Assembly: GCA_022497145.1 (NCBI GenBank)
Contig: MU386007.1
Coordinates: 1-50,700, forward strand
Length of the DNA: 50,700 nt
Direction: 5' to 3'
Origin: Rostrohypoxylon terebratum
Lineage: Eukaryota > Ascomycota > Sordariomycetes > Xylariales > Hypoxylaceae
Shown: positions 1-11,223 of the stretch, one piece after another
Layout: the number at the start of each line of letters is the position of its first letter
Position numbering within the stretch: the first letter of the stretch is position 1
Translations under genes and position numbers: made by a program
The notes under the pieces: generated by a model
The model's database searches: none
Seen by the model: the letters and a program-made list of their open reading frames with translations, nothing else
What the model was told of the DNA's origin: nothing

Positions 1-367
1 GTTCGTCAGAGAGGCTTGGAGTCCTCTCCCTACTCGTTGTGAATAGACTTAGATTGATAACTAAAGAACTAAAGTGAGTGACTAGATACATGGAATATGC
101 TATGCTTTATATAAAGAATGTCTCTCCTCCTCCTGATTGCTGAAGACATCGTGGATGTGTTGGATGTGTTCATATCATACACATCCCATGCGTTTAATGG
201 TGGATGTGTTGGATGTGTTCACATCACACACATCCCATGCGTTTAATGGTGGATGTGTTGGATATGTTCACATCACACACATCCAATTTTCCGTGTTTTA
301 GCCGTGATTGGCTTATGACTTGTTTGTGGGTCTTCTTTTGGAGGTTTTGGTTTTTGGGTTTGTGACA
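1..367 (-). mobile_element. Ty3/Gypsy-type LTR, cut by the left window edge (copy A)
   Basis: Read on the minus strand this starts TGTCACAAACC at 367 and runs off the window at 1. Its downstream half matches the other two LTRs of the window: a TATATAA box, then CATGTATCTAGTCA, TATCAATCTAAGTCTATT and GAGGACTCCAAGCC. The upstream (U3) part carries a private 49-bp tandem repeat. Whether it is a solo LTR or the 5' LTR of a minus-strand element extending left cannot be decided. The 5 bp after its end (368-372, ATAAA) are the candidate target duplication, but the partner lies outside. Confidence 0.85.
152..284. repeat. 49-bp tandem repeat inside LTR copy A
   Basis: Units start at 152, 201 and 250, giving two full copies and a 35-bp third. 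Each unit has two GGATGTG words (the second copy in unit three is changed to GGATATG) and one inverted CACATCC, so each can fold on itself. It lies in the U3 part of the LTR, upstream of the LTR TATA box when read on the minus strand. Confidence 0.9.
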
Positions 368-623
368 ATAAACCTGTTGACTGTTGGGTTTTTGACTTGA
401 CGTCTCTAAGGGGGATTCTCTGAGAAAGTTTTGGCGGTACATCTGAGTCACCTTCCATATTCTTTCTTTTAACCGTATTTCTATCTCTTATAAACAACAA
501 CACGCTTTCATTTGTATTAGGCTCTTCGACGTTCTGTAACCATTTATTTATAGCTTTCTGGTTGTGGAGGTGTTTATCGCAGTCTTCAAGGTCATAAAAT
601 CCGGACATAGGATGACAAACCAT
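368..623 (-). pseudogene. Open reading frame interrupted by LTR copy A (unknown product)
   Basis: An ATG at 623 opens a minus-strand frame of about 85 codons that reaches the LTR boundary at 367/368 without a stop. Beyond it the frame continues only through LTR sequence (to 273), so any native C-terminus is lost. The protein is hydrophilic, rich in Asn, Lys and Asp, and I do not recognise it. Same-strand insertion of the LTR suggests a real gene truncated by the element, but a chance open frame of this size is quite possible. Confidence 0.25.
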
Positions 624-867
624 GTTGTCTTTTCTTTGATCAGAAAATAAAATATGATATAATATATACTGAGGTACTATGGTAGGGGGGTTATATAGGC
701 CTCAAATCATACCCCTGTTTTGTCCTGTTTACTTGTTAGATCAAGGGTGAAAGGGGTGGTCTCAAAGAAATATCTCACAAAGGAGCGGTCGGTCTATACC
801 TGAATAGTGTACAAGAACAATAGAATTGTGGATTAATGACTCAAGTTCATTCAAGTTTAGGTTGAAA

Positions 868-875
868 TATATAAA
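868..875 (+). promoter_or_regulatory. TATA-like box upstream of the DUF6590-like gene
   Basis: TATATAAA lies 167 bp before the ATG at 1042, in a 418-bp gene-free stretch (624-1041) that otherwise shows nothing recognisable. Spacing is compatible with a 5' UTR of roughly 130 nt. This is motif evidence only. Confidence 0.35.
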
Positions 876-1041
876 GCGCCGTCCATAACAATACACTTTA
901 TATATGCTGCTTATCATAGAAACCACCAGTAACAAGTTGACATCAATCCCATCCCTCTCACAATTAGCGAATTGCTAGTCCAACCAATTGTGAGCATCGA
1001 TAGTTCTCAACTACTAACCTGAAGATAACGTTTCCTCCAAT

Positions 1042-2220
1042 ATGGCTGATTCCAGGTATCGTAATTATGCTGGGGATAGGTCAGGATCACCCCCTAAGTG
1101 GAGGCCAGACTCCCGTCCAAGTCCAAGTCCGCGTCCAGGTGGTGGTCCAGGTCACCATCCGGGTCGTCATTTGGGTCCTCATCTAGGCGGGCCTAGACCT
1201 CACACCGCTTACCCAGATGTCTGGACAGCTGATCGTGATCCATACCACAGAAATAGGGTTGAAATCTTCAACAAGCGCCGGGAGTCGGTCGTATCGCGTT
1301 CGCAAAGCCGATCTGGGACGCCACTTAAGCCCGACAATAGAAGGCCTGGCACACGCATCGAAAAGCACAGGCCTACATCCTCTATCAAGTCTCCAGCGAC
1401 AGGATACCTGGAGAAGAACTGGAGAAAAGTTATACCTTCGGTAAAAGATAAAGAGAGGCAACTTATGTCACCTCCGAGTTCTTCCATTGATACACACATT
1501 TCTGCGTCATCATGCGCATCTCCAGTGGAGCTTCAAGATGAGCTTGACCGATATAGTGTAGAGAGCGAATATCTCCTTACCAGGAACGAATGGGTTTCGC
1601 CTCCAGAGCCTCGCGCACGATGCAGGCGCATGAATGCGCAGGAATTCAACGCAGAGAAGGTAAGAGTACTGAAGAGATGGAACATAGCCGAATCAATAAT
1701 GTATGGCTTGCAATCGTCGACACTTCGGGATACTGATGCCAAGCAACCTCGAGAAGCATATCGGCCCGGCGTAATCTTCAGTGCTCCGCTTCATACTGCG
1801 GTGACTACCGACGAGATGTACATCGCAAATGACGACCCTAATCTAACAGCAACCCCTTTCGGAACGTTAAACTCCAAGTTCCGCAAAATGATTGTCTATC
1901 GTAATTTTGGTGAACATCTTCAATGTATACCAATTTACACTCATAATGGCAAAGGGTTGGAAGGGAAAGATTTCCTCCATGAATTCGTAAGTATTCGAGA
2001 CGTCAACGACAAACGGCCAGAGAAATTTGAAGGTCCACACCGTGGAATATATGCAAGTCGAGATAGCTCGTACAAGGGGACGTTCATTATAGGTAAGGCA
2101 GTTGTTAAGCTGACCGAGAGGTATACCCATCGATACGATGCCCCAGCAACAATAGAAGGTAAGATTGCTGAGTGGAAGGATCAATCTCACAAGCGGCTGT
2201 TTGATCTAATTCCTAAATGA
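1042..2220 (+). CDS. DUF6590-like domain protein (392 aa)
   Basis: A single uninterrupted frame starting at ATG 1042. Residues 1-130 are low complexity, rich in Pro, Gly, Arg and Ser, probably disordered. The C-terminal part (about residues 245-375) has the look of the fungal DUF6590 domain: a basic stretch around FRKMIVYRNFGEHLQCIPIY followed by a glycine-containing turn and a VSIRDV segment. DUF6590 proteins have no established activity; several occur as C-terminal domains of fungal proteins with disordered N-termini. No signal peptide or membrane segment is visible. The gene sits between two LTR copies and is followed 13 bp downstream by a telomere-like repeat. The gene is fairly sure; the family call is from pattern memory. 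Confidence 0.6.
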   Translation: MADSRYRNYAGDRSGSPPKWRPDSRPSPSPRPGGGPGHHPGRHLGPHLGGPRPHTAYPDVWTADRDPYHRNRVEIFNKRRESVVSRSQSRSGTPLKPDNRRPGTRIEKHRPTSSIKSPATGYLEKNWRKVIPSVKDKERQLMSPPSSSIDTHISASSCASPVELQDELDRYSVESEYLLTRNEWVSPPEPRARCRRMNAQEFNAEKVRVLKRWNIAESIMYGLQSSTLRDTDAKQPREAYRPGVIFSAPLHTAVTTDEMYIANDDPNLTATPFGTLNSKFRKMIVYRNFGEHLQCIPIYTHNGKGLEGKDFLHEFVSIRDVNDKRPEKFEGPHRGIYASRDSSYKGTFIIGKAVVKLTERYTHRYDAPATIEGKIAEWKDQSHKRLFDLIPK

Positions 2221-2232
2221 CGATTCCCGAAG

Positions 2233-2251
2233 TAACCCTAACCCTAACCCT
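2233..2251. repeat. Interstitial telomere-like repeat (TAACCC)3
   Basis: Three perfect TAACCC units plus one base lie 13 bp after the stop codon at 2220. TTAGGG/CCCTAA is the telomeric repeat of most filamentous fungi. The array is too short to be a working telomere. Confidence 0.8.
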
Positions 2252-2474
2252 CGGAAGGAATATGATTACATAATACATTCATAGTCAAAGGGAGGATGAA
2301 TATAACTTAGAAAACAATTAATTGTTATTTCTTGTGATCTTCTTAGGAATTGCTTTTTTCTTTATTGTGTGTAATCGTTAGTCAAGACTTTGTTAAAGAA
2401 CAATGATAAACCCAGACCCTCTGGTACAAAGATTCATTTTCTATCAACAACAGGACAATGCTCATTGATCTTCA

Positions 2475-2921
2475 TGTTACGAACCTATACCTAAGTGCTT
2501 AGGTATACGGGGTGATTCGTGGGTTTCCTTGTTTGTTAGCAGTACTCGTAGAGATCAGATCAAAGGTAGTCTGTTCGTAAGAAAGGCTTGGAGTCCTCTC
2601 TCTATTAGTTCGATGCGGTTGAAGTAATAGACTTAGATTGATAGCTGGTGAGCTAAAGGAATGACTAGATACATGAGAAATGCTATGATTATATAGGCAT
2701 CCTTCCCTTCTTCTTCTATATGTGAGGCCATCGTGATCTGGTTGATCTGGTTGATCAGAGCCGGATCACCCAGATCGTATTGATCAGTATTTACAACTGA
2801 TCAGGCTGATCATGGTTGAGTCAGCCAGATCATACTGATTAATGCCGTAGTTTACCCGTGATTGGTCGAGCTTCCTCCGCTTCTCGGATTGTTGGCGTGG
2901 TTAAGTTGTTGGTTTGTGACA
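2475..2921 (-). mobile_element. Solo LTR with perfect 5-bp target-site duplication (copy B)
   Basis: On the plus strand it runs from TGTTACGAACC (2475) to GGTTTGTGACA (2921), so it lies in minus orientation. It is 447 bp, with short inverted ends (TGTNACGA type). The flanking pentamers are identical: CTTCA at 2470-2474 and CTTCA at 2922-2926. No internal region is present, so this is a solo LTR left by LTR-LTR recombination. It contains a TATATAA box and the shared AGCTATCAATC segment. Its U3 holds nine GATC sites between 2735 and 2831. Confidence 0.92.
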
Positions 2922-3030
2922 CTTCAAGACATGATACTAAATAAGAGAAACTTACATCAGACATTTTTTCTAGATTTAATATTCTTCCTTTAGAACTTTA
3001 CGTGTCTCTCCATTCACAGTGAATCACGCA

Positions 3031-3762
3031 ATGGGGAACTTAATGGAGAGTTTAGAGAGCCTTGACATCAAAACAGTCCACTATGATGATCAAGATGTTG
3101 AGCTGGAGGTAAGTATTGATAACGAGGGCTGGTCAGCATCAGATGACCTGGAAGTCAGCAAATTTCAAAGCCATCAGGCTCAAGTCCCTCAACCTCTCTC
3201 AATCCATGATGTCGTGGTAGTCGAGGAACTGAGTTTCTTACATAGACTCACGATGAAGCTTTCCCACCCTGGCTTAGACTGCGGCCTTGGTTGTTTTGGT
3301 AATCTTTCTAAGATCACCGAAACTGGGAAGAAGGAATGTGATGACCTTTATTGGTTTGACTTCCATGAAATCCTCGCCGCAAGAGAGCTTTTCGATAGAA
3401 TCCAAATCTGGGATGACGACGAATGGATCGACTTCATACGCTTAACCCAGACGGACGGCGTGATGAAAACTGAAGAACAGTTGGTAGAGTTTCATGCGGC
3501 TGAAGTGGAAATACCGGAAGATGTTGAATATGTTCACACCAGACCGCATAACTCGGATGCTGATAGATTTCTAGCAATACTGGACGATATGGAGTCAGCT
3601 CTCGAGGAGGAGGAATATGAGTCACGGACCATTCCAACTTCCATCAAATATCCTAGATGGATACTTCGACGCTTTCGAGACTGGATCGAAGAAGCTGACT
3701 TCATTGAGGCAAATGTTACCGCACCCAGCGGGTCACGGTATTACACTGGATCGACTAAGTGA
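3031..3762 (+). CDS. Hypothetical acidic protein (243 aa)
   Basis: The frame opens at GTG 3019, but the first ATG is at 3031 (MGNLMESLESLD), which I take as the start. The product is strongly acidic, with Asp/Glu runs near residues 20-40 and 185-200, and Trp/Phe-containing segments in the middle (FDFHEIL, IQIWDDDEWIDFI) that suggest a folded core. There is no signal peptide, membrane segment or catalytic motif I can name, and I do not recognise the family. The start codon lies only 110 bp from the solo LTR copy B, so the LTR may supply or disturb its promoter. No intron is needed to read it; an upstream exon cannot be excluded, since a CAG acceptor-like site lies just before the ATG. Confidence 0.55.
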   Translation: MGNLMESLESLDIKTVHYDDQDVELEVSIDNEGWSASDDLEVSKFQSHQAQVPQPLSIHDVVVVEELSFLHRLTMKLSHPGLDCGLGCFGNLSKITETGKKECDDLYWFDFHEILAARELFDRIQIWDDDEWIDFIRLTQTDGVMKTEEQLVEFHAAEVEIPEDVEYVHTRPHNSDADRFLAILDDMESALEEEEYESRTIPTSIKYPRWILRRFRDWIEEADFIEANVTAPSGSRYYTGSTK

Positions 3763-4079
3763 GAACTCTAAATTCTATTCATACCTACCTACCTAGGTAG
3801 TCTATTGAAAGCTTTATGATAAATTTCAAAAGTATTCCGAGCTGAAGCATCCCCCTTCCTCGGCCCTCTCACATATATTTAAGATGAATCCCATGTGGCA
3901 ACAAACTAAACTTCATGAATTACTCACAGAAGTAAAAAAACGATCCAAAAAAATTATTCCAAATTATAAGCATTGGGGTATCTTACTAAACGACCAGTTT
4001 TCTATGTAAATATAGTCGCTGTGACATGTAGAGCCTCCATGAGAAGTCCTGGAGTGGCCTTATACTGGTATCCGGAAGG
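3763..4079. other. Convergent intergenic region
   Basis: About 317 bp between two converging genes. It holds one exact ACCTAGGT palindrome at 3791-3798 inside a short ACCT repeat; nothing else stands out. Confidence 0.6.
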
Positions 4080-4808
4080 CTATTGTGAGAGAATCAGGAA
4101 ACTGTTATTGAGTCGAGGTTCCATAATAATATCAAATTGGAGCCTCTGAGGTCTAGTGTGAATGATAATCCTTTCCTCTTTTTCACGATCGATATAAATA
4201 ATCCGCGTGTCACGAGTAGGATCCATTTCTCCTGGAAAGAGTAGCCTAACCGAATCAACCACATATGTCGCAAGTCGAATCTGGTGTCCATCAGAGGGAT
4301 GGAAAGTTACGCTTTTGCCCACGTGGGCGTACCATTGGGGCTGCTCTGCGACCCATTCTTCACGTTCTTTTTCTTGTTTCTGGGTCATCCTTTGATATGA
4401 GTAGATCGTGAAGGCAATAGCCGGCGTGAAGATGTGCTTTGGTATCTGGCATCGTTCTACATCGATGTATAATTCGTGTTGGTTGAACCTTAGCATGATA
4501 GCAGGCTTTGGGATGGGGATCCTGCTAGTTACCTTTTCTACATCAACTCTCAGATCTATTCTCGAACAGGCGTACCGTAGCACCGCAATTGGAAAGATAT
4601 CAGGCCCAAGCTGGTCTCTCATGACGGGGTACAGAATGAGTTTTTCAGCCCCTTTAAAAATGTGGTAGAAGTGCGAAGAGAGAAGGACTAGCGACTGGAG
4701 ACTTTCAAAATCAAGATAAGACATGATTTTCTGAATGGTCTCAGTTGGTAGGCGGCCAAAGGCACCAGCACATGACTTTCTGTAGTTGGCATTCTTCGAG
4801 TGATCCAT
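4080..4808 (-). CDS. F-box protein (242 aa)
   Basis: The frame is open up to 4931, but the ATG at 4808 (MDHSKNANY) is preferred because it puts the F-box near residue 18, as is usual; the longer 283-aa form would add an unremarkable hydrophobic N-terminus. The F-box is read from FGRLPTETIQKIMSYLDF through SLVLLSSHFYHIF. F-box proteins bind Skp1 and bring substrates to SCF ubiquitin ligases; the remainder (residues 65-242) has no leucine-rich or WD repeats that I can see, so the substrate side is unknown. It converges with the gene at 3031-3762. Confidence 0.7.
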   Translation of the reverse strand: MDHSKNANYRKSCAGAFGRLPTETIQKIMSYLDFESLQSLVLLSSHFYHIFKGAEKLILYPVMRDQLGPDIFPIAVLRYACSRIDLRVDVEKVTSRIPIPKPAIMLRFNQHELYIDVERCQIPKHIFTPAIAFTIYSYQRMTQKQEKEREEWVAEQPQWYAHVGKSVTFHPSDGHQIRLATYVVDSVRLLFPGEMDPTRDTRIIYIDREKEERIIIHTRPQRLQFDIIMEPRLNNSFLILSQ

Positions 4809-5207
4809 TTTGATGTATAATGAATGTAGGAACATGCTCATTAACGAAATGCGCGCCTGAAACTTTATACCGGCTAGTGAATAGATCTGTATAGGTATTG
4901 TAAACAAACCAAGTACGTGTGTGTTGAACAATAGACCTGGTAAGTGAACAGCGAGGTTGATAGGTACCTCCTTTCAGCCAGTCACTAAAACTTGGCGATT
5001 GATCAATCTCACGCACTTGGGAACTGACGATTGGAAGTGGAATGTCACCGAATTATTCGGTTTCAAGTAATATGTACACAGCCAACAAAAGCGGGCAAGT
5101 AGACAAGTATATACAGACAACAACGGCGACAATAATCTGCTGAAACTTCACTTCATATCCGCGACGCGCCCGTTCAATTACGCAGACCCAACACGCAGTC
5201 TCGTGTA
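4809..5207. other. Intergenic region
   Basis: About 400 bp between the F-box gene start and the 3' end of the IBtk-like gene. It may contain the longer N-terminus of the F-box gene (to 4931). No other feature seen. Confidence 0.5.
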
Positions 5208-8200
5208 TTACGTCGCCCTCCCTCTATTACCGCGTCCTCGTCCCCTAGAACTAGAACTAGGGCCCCCTTCTGCGGTAGCGCTACTGCCGCCGGGAGCCCC
5301 ACCGCCACCTCGATTACTAGGATTACTGCCCCCTTTCGATTTGTTGTTACGGTTACTTCTTCGTCCACCAGCTTGGTTTTTCTTCTTGTCTTTGCCTTCT
5401 TCGCGTGCGGTTCGTCTTGCTTCCTCTTCCTGCATGCGCCGGCTTTCTTGATCCCACCATTCCTGGAAGGCCTGCTCTTGTTGAATCTCCTGCAGACTGC
5501 GTTTGGCGACTGCTTCGCGCACAACTTCCTGTTCGCGCCGCTGTTCTCCAATGATATCAGCTAGACCAAGACCCATCTCCTGCTCTGGTTTAGGTGCTCG
5601 CTTGATGTAAGACTTGGAGTGTGGCGTTAATTGTTGTGGTTTATACTGAGAAGTAGATGCAGATGGTGTGCCACTACTTGCTCTCTGGCCTGGGAATCTA
5701 GTATCTGGAGACGCCGTACGTCGTGGTATCGACTCTTGAGATGAAGCCTCAGCGGCAAGAAGCGGTTTTGGTCTAAGTTGTCCTGCTGATGGACCAGCGA
5801 GAGGAAGAGAGGCATCAGCCGAAGCTGTCTTTGACGTGACTGGTGTCTTTCGCCAAGGAGATCCCGTTTTCTCTCCGACCTTAGCCCACGGCGATTCTTG
5901 AGACTGAGACTCTTGTCTGGCTACTTGTTCTGCTTGCTGTTGCTGTAATTGCCTTTTTCTTTCCTTTTGAGATATCTTTTGAGGCATGGCTTTGATGCTC
6001 GAATATTTCTTCTCGGCTGCTAAACCCACAGAGAGCGCCGATTGGGTAGGTCGAGAGTCTGCCAAAAATTCACTTATGTCTAAACGTGAGGTTGGGAGTG
6101 CTGAAGGTCCCCATGGGTTGCCACCTAAGGGATTGCGCTTCGTAGTGGAATCAGCGTGCGACTTGGCGACAGTGAGACCCAGCTGCAGTGTTGATATTGG
6201 AGAATCAATAATTGGCGAAACAGAATCTTTAACCACCTTCCCTTTGGAATCTCGCCAAGGTCCTGCAAGCGTAGGTAATTGATCCAAGTCATTTCGTTCG
6301 GTAGATTGCAATAACCGGGGATTCGGAGAAACTGGACTCGTTCCAATACGGGGCTCTTCTTCGTCCATAGCGAAGATGAGGTCCGCATGTGAATCCCTAG
6401 GTCGAAGTTCAGGCGTGAATGGCTCGTTCCGTACTGCCTTGGATTTTCTTCTAGTTCGATCCGGCATTGGCGAAGTGCCAAATGATTCATCCAAGCTCCC
6501 GACACGCGTCCTCAATGAAGGTGATAATTTCTTTTCTTCATCTCTCTGAGTAGCCCTGAAAATCATTTCTCTCACTCGTCGTTGCCTTTCGTCATCAATA
6601 TCTTGAGCTAACTGGGGGTTGCGTTCATGAAGTAGTAAATCGGCTCTCCCACTTCGTGCAAATGGGCATCTAGCTAATTGATTATCCCTGACAATCCCGT
6701 CAAGTTCTACTAGAAGGTCTTCGTCGAGATCGTCAAGCAGACTATAATTGTGTTAGTATAATTGTATTGTAGCGACGTTATCCAGTACATTACGACACGT
6801 AGACTCACTGATTTTCAAGCATCGACTCCATTTGGAGACAGATATATTCTAAACCCTTGTCTTTAAATTCGGTCACGGAACACGGGCTGATTGCATTGAG
6901 AAGATGTGAAATATTTCGGGTAGTAACTAGTAAAGTTAGAACTCTCGTTACGACAATATCGATACCGCGGTAGGCACATACCGAAACGACCAATGACCTT
7001 TTGGCATATTTGCGATAGACGATCTAACATCAGCTCATTCGCAATGCTCATGACATCCATAACGAGTTCGGAGAATGCATCAATGTTCTCTGCCACCACG
7101 TCGTTGAAAAGATCTTCACCAGTATCTGCGTAGAGATGTTGGAGTACGTATTGAAACGACTCAGGATTCATGTGCTTCAGGTCAATCTTGACGCGGTCGG
7201 AATCTTTTAGCGCAGCGCGGCGGCTCTCCAACCAAAACCCGCGAGAACGCCCATCAAACAAGCCCTTGAACCACGGGCATCTCTGACAAAGCAGGGCACT
7301 ATGGATAGGAATCTCGTCGCCATCTAATTCTAAAATAGCATCGCCGTCTTCGAAAAAGGCAGGATCTTCAATAGCTTTTTTAAAGTCCATATTCATAGAG
7401 CGTGGCGGTGAGCTTTGGATTCTGACGGCGGCTTCTAGGTCGGCCATACCCAGCTTCGTTGCTATCTTCATAAGCTCTGTACGGATTTGGCGATGCCTAT
7501 ATGCCAAAGGCTTTGATTGCCGTGTGAAATTCCAGGCAGGAATAACCCTGTCGCGGTACACGTATACGACGAGATTCATTAGAGTGATTAGATCGACGCT
7601 GCCGGTAAGATCCACGATTACCATGTTATCCTGTTCCCAGATATTCACGAGGTCAGCGGCTTCGTACCTCCCTGTATCTCTGAATTGTTGTAGTCCAGCT
7701 CGAAGTAGTGGACTCCTGGCTGATAAAAGCCAAGGATGTACAGGAATCATTACTTCGGGGTAGGCAGCCGCACGGATTACTGTGTCAACGTCTTGGTGCT
7801 GGAAACACCAATTTTGGAGGTGCGTTTGGAGGTCATCCTCAAGATCAGTCGATGTCAATACTTCGTAGGCTAGTGTATCAACTCGACCTTTCAGCACGTC
7901 AGGATCCTGAAATTTCCATGTGTCTTTATTCTCTCTCGCCTTGTAATTTGCGGCCTTGAATCCCGAGAAGGGAAACAAAGGGGCGATGTCTTGCCATAGC
8001 GTCGGCTCATCGATCTCAATCTGTTCTCGTGTCACATCGCAATCCTTTCGGATTGCAGCATATGCACCGAACGCGGAGCTTCTAACAGCGACGATATCTG
8101 TAATATAGGGAACTCGCTGGAACTTGAAGTCTTTGCGTTTGGAATCTGGTGCCACGGGCGCCTTTGTATCTTTGGCTTTTGTTCGCTTGACGCGTCGCCA

Positions 8201-10104
8201 AACTGCCCCTGATTCAGTAGACAGCATGACAGAGCCATTCTCTCCAACAGTGACGGATTTGACGCCATCTTTCTTAGAGCTCCAGATACACTGCGGTGTT
8301 GTTACAGCATCCTTGATCTTAGAAGGGTTAGTTGTAGATGCAGCGGACTGATTGCCATCAAATTTATGATTGATGACCAGTGTGAATAGGTCGCCATTTC
8401 CTGTCACTGCAGCTATCGTTTCCCCGCCGGAGGTAATGTGACGTATTTCACGGCGACCAGGATCATAGCGAGCGGATGTGTTAAGCTGTACTGAACGTTG
8501 GAGTGGCGAACTTGTAAAGGGGTCATATATAGGAAACTTGATCATATTATAACCGTAGCTGGTGAAAACACAGACAGTATGATCTTCGAATAAACAGGAT
8601 GTCGCTTTGTCGATGGCTGACACCATAACGATTGAAGAATGATTGGATAGGAGAGTTGCAGCAACTTTCCTAGGGATGGTCTGGATCTCAAGCGATCTTG
8701 AATCTGCATCCATCAATGCAAGTTGGCCGACGTTTTTACCCCAACAGAATAGTGAAGAGCCTGTATGTGCCACCGAATGAATGGCAGAAGCAGCGGCCCC
8801 AAGAACGATTTCTTTCTTCAGCGGGCCAAAAACCTGTCGAGGAGTCGAACTCATCGGCTCTTCATCAGGTTTAGTAGGAGAAGGCAAAACAAACCCAAGC
8901 TGTGAGAATGTGTTCAGCCCCCAAGTCCAAAGTTCTCCTGTGCTAGTTACAGCCATCGAATGATTCTGGCCCAATGCTATTTGGACGACTTTCTTATCCG
9001 ATAACCCGCCTTGAACAGGCATAAAATTGAATCTGGTATTCTCGTCACCAAGACCAAGACGACCTCCACGGCCAATACCACAGACGTACAGATTGGACAA
9101 AGGATCGGTGGTAAGAATGGCGCTATGGAGCTTTGAGAGCACGACATCTTGGATCATCAAAGGGCGGTTTTGGACCAAAGAGGGGACCTGTGGCACATCA
9201 CAAGACACAGAATCATCCATACTAGGTCGACGGTTCCGTTCCTCGAGATATTGATCGTAAAAGTATCGAATCAAGTGATCTGGTCGCTTCAAATAGATGC
9301 GCTCGGGAAACTGTCGGTCGTCCTCATCACCCAAGCCAAGGTTCAGGTTATTGTTGCTTCCGAACGTGAAAACTTCTTCACCAAGGCCAGGATATCTACT
9401 ATGATGTCTAGAACTTGTGTTAGCGAGACATTACCTGGATTTACTTGACTTGCATCTAACCTGATATCGTCATTATCTGAACCCTCCTCTGTATCTGACC
9501 CATCCTCTTCCAAGCTTGTGCGATCTTCTGATACCTTCAGAGTACGGAGTGCAATGGTTGCGTTATAAACATCGAAGGGGCTGTTTCCTTCATGATCCTT
9601 CGTCTTTATTAATTGAGCTGCCTTGGCCACGGAAGTCCCGCTGAGAGAACTGGTCAAATCTTTACGTTCCTTCTCTAAAAGTAGTCGCGCAATAGAAATA
9701 TTTCCATTGTAGAGCGCCCTATGCAAAGCATTCCACCCGCTTTCATAATCTTGGATGTATATATCGATCGCGGGGTGGTCAAGTAGAGCTTCGACGAAAG
9801 AAGCGGCATCCGGTGAGGTCGAAGATGCAGCTCGGAGAAGAATAGTCAAACCCAAATGGTCACGGCTATTGATTTCGCCCTTCCCAAGATTATTGCCGGT
9901 ATTCTTGGGTGCACCGGTGCCAAGACCAAGACCAGAGGCTTTCCGAGATTTGATAGTTCGTGGGGAGCTTCCGAATGCGCCGGGGCTACCTATTGTCGCA
10001 GATGGACCCTTGGATTGGCTCTGGGAATAGCCAACCGGGCCCAGCAGTCGACGAAATTTGTCGACATCATTTTCCCAGTAATATTTCCAAAGTAGATGAC
10101 TCAT
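5208..10104 (-). CDS. IBtk-like ankyrin-RCC1-BTB protein (about 1,573 aa)
   Basis: Four exons on the minus strand: 10104-9461, 9407-6982, 6926-6809 and 6741-5208 (4,722 nt, divisible by three). The last two introns (6927-6981, 6742-6808) have clean GT-AG ends and CTAAC branch points. The first (9408-9460) is less sure; an alternative joins 9434 to 9374. Order of domains: N-terminus MSHLLWKYYWENDVDKFRRLL, ankyrin repeats at about 83-190, RCC1 repeats from about 225 (FTFGSNNNLNLG, CGIGRGGRLGLGD, TWGLNTFSQLG), two BTB domains at about 750-870 and 905-1025, then a long disordered tail ending in RGG-type sequence. This is the layout of human IBtk and fission yeast Btb1, which serve as Cul3 ubiquitin-ligase adaptors. 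The family call is firm; a Cul3 role is by homology. Confidence 0.88.
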
Positions 10105-11034
10105 GTGTGTATAGTATGGCGTCGTTCAAAGCACTTCAAACTGCACCTCGCTGTGAGTCTCAGGGGATCACGGCCTGTTTAAAGGTGCTATTGGAAGCGC
10201 TTTGACCTGACAGAGTTTAGGTGGCGATCCCGGTACGTTCGCTATATAATTGAGGCCAATGGTGAATGGTGTCAATGGTAGACAGCAGTAATGGATATCT
10301 TTAAGGGCAATCGTCGCGAAATGGTTCGAGAAAGTCGGGTCAATGTCACTTTCGTTTCGAATAACCTGCGAAGTTGCTGAGACGGATGCGCACTAGAAAT
10401 GGAGTTTAGTTATCAACGTCGGAATTGTCGGATTGAATTGGATGAATTTAATCGATTGTGGTTATCGAGGGGTAAGCGTAGAGCGTAGAGCAGTTTATCG
10501 AGACACAAAAGTCTAAGATGGATGGATCGTTAATAAAAAGTAGTCACGATATGATTTGTCGAAAGAACTGTCGGTTGGTTGTGGAGGAATGCGTTCGGAG
10601 AAAATGGGAGCTCTATGTGAACAATGATTTGATGTAGTATGCGGGATTAGAAGTAGTCGTAGAATGAAAGTTGGATTGGAAGTGTGTAGATGCCAGGTGA
10701 AGGAGATAGGCAATAGCCCTGGAGGTAATCGACAAGAAGATGATAGCTGCCACCTGGGGTTTGTGCGCGTCCCTTCCCTAGTCCCTAGCCCCGCGACACT
10801 AAAGTTAAAGCCGGGTCATCAGATTAGCTTATCTCGACCAATCATGTCGAATCCCGAAAGGGCATGGTGAATTCTCAGGGCATCGTGGTTGCTGCGACCT
10901 TTTTTGTAAACCGCACCAATCATGGGCTATGATGTAATTAGTTCAATGTTATATTTATACACTTATACCTAATAACAACATGTTTGTTAAATGAATCTAC
11001 TTCGAGGGCATGTTTTTAATATTAGAATAGTTCA
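10105..11034. other. Intergenic region upstream of the IBtk-like gene
   Basis: About 930 bp holding the promoter of the minus-strand gene starting at 10104. No coding signal or repeat recognised. Confidence 0.5.
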
Positions 11035-11223
11035 ATGCCTTTCATCAAGTTTCAACAAGGACGTTGGTCGCTGTGGAGTTATTATAATAAATGCGTGTCC
11101 CCCACGAGATCCCCCGGTTTGGGAGTATGTACCCTGATCCTCGTTGCATTAGGTGTCGGGTATTTGGTGCTGAGCAATAAGCAATACCCAGCGGTCGACA
11201 GGTCAGGCTCAGCTGAAAAATAG
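11035..11223 (+). CDS. Possible 62-aa single-span membrane protein
   Basis: A short ATG frame with a basic, aromatic N-terminus and one clear hydrophobic stretch (about residues 28-47, GLGVCTLILVALGVGYLVLS), followed by a short polar tail. This would fit a small tail-anchored or organelle membrane protein. There is no family recognition, no visible intron, and a frame of this size can occur by chance, so the call is weak. Confidence 0.25.
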   Translation: MPFIKFQQGRWSLWSYYNKCVSPTRSPGLGVCTLILVALGVGYLVLSNKQYPAVDRSGSAEK

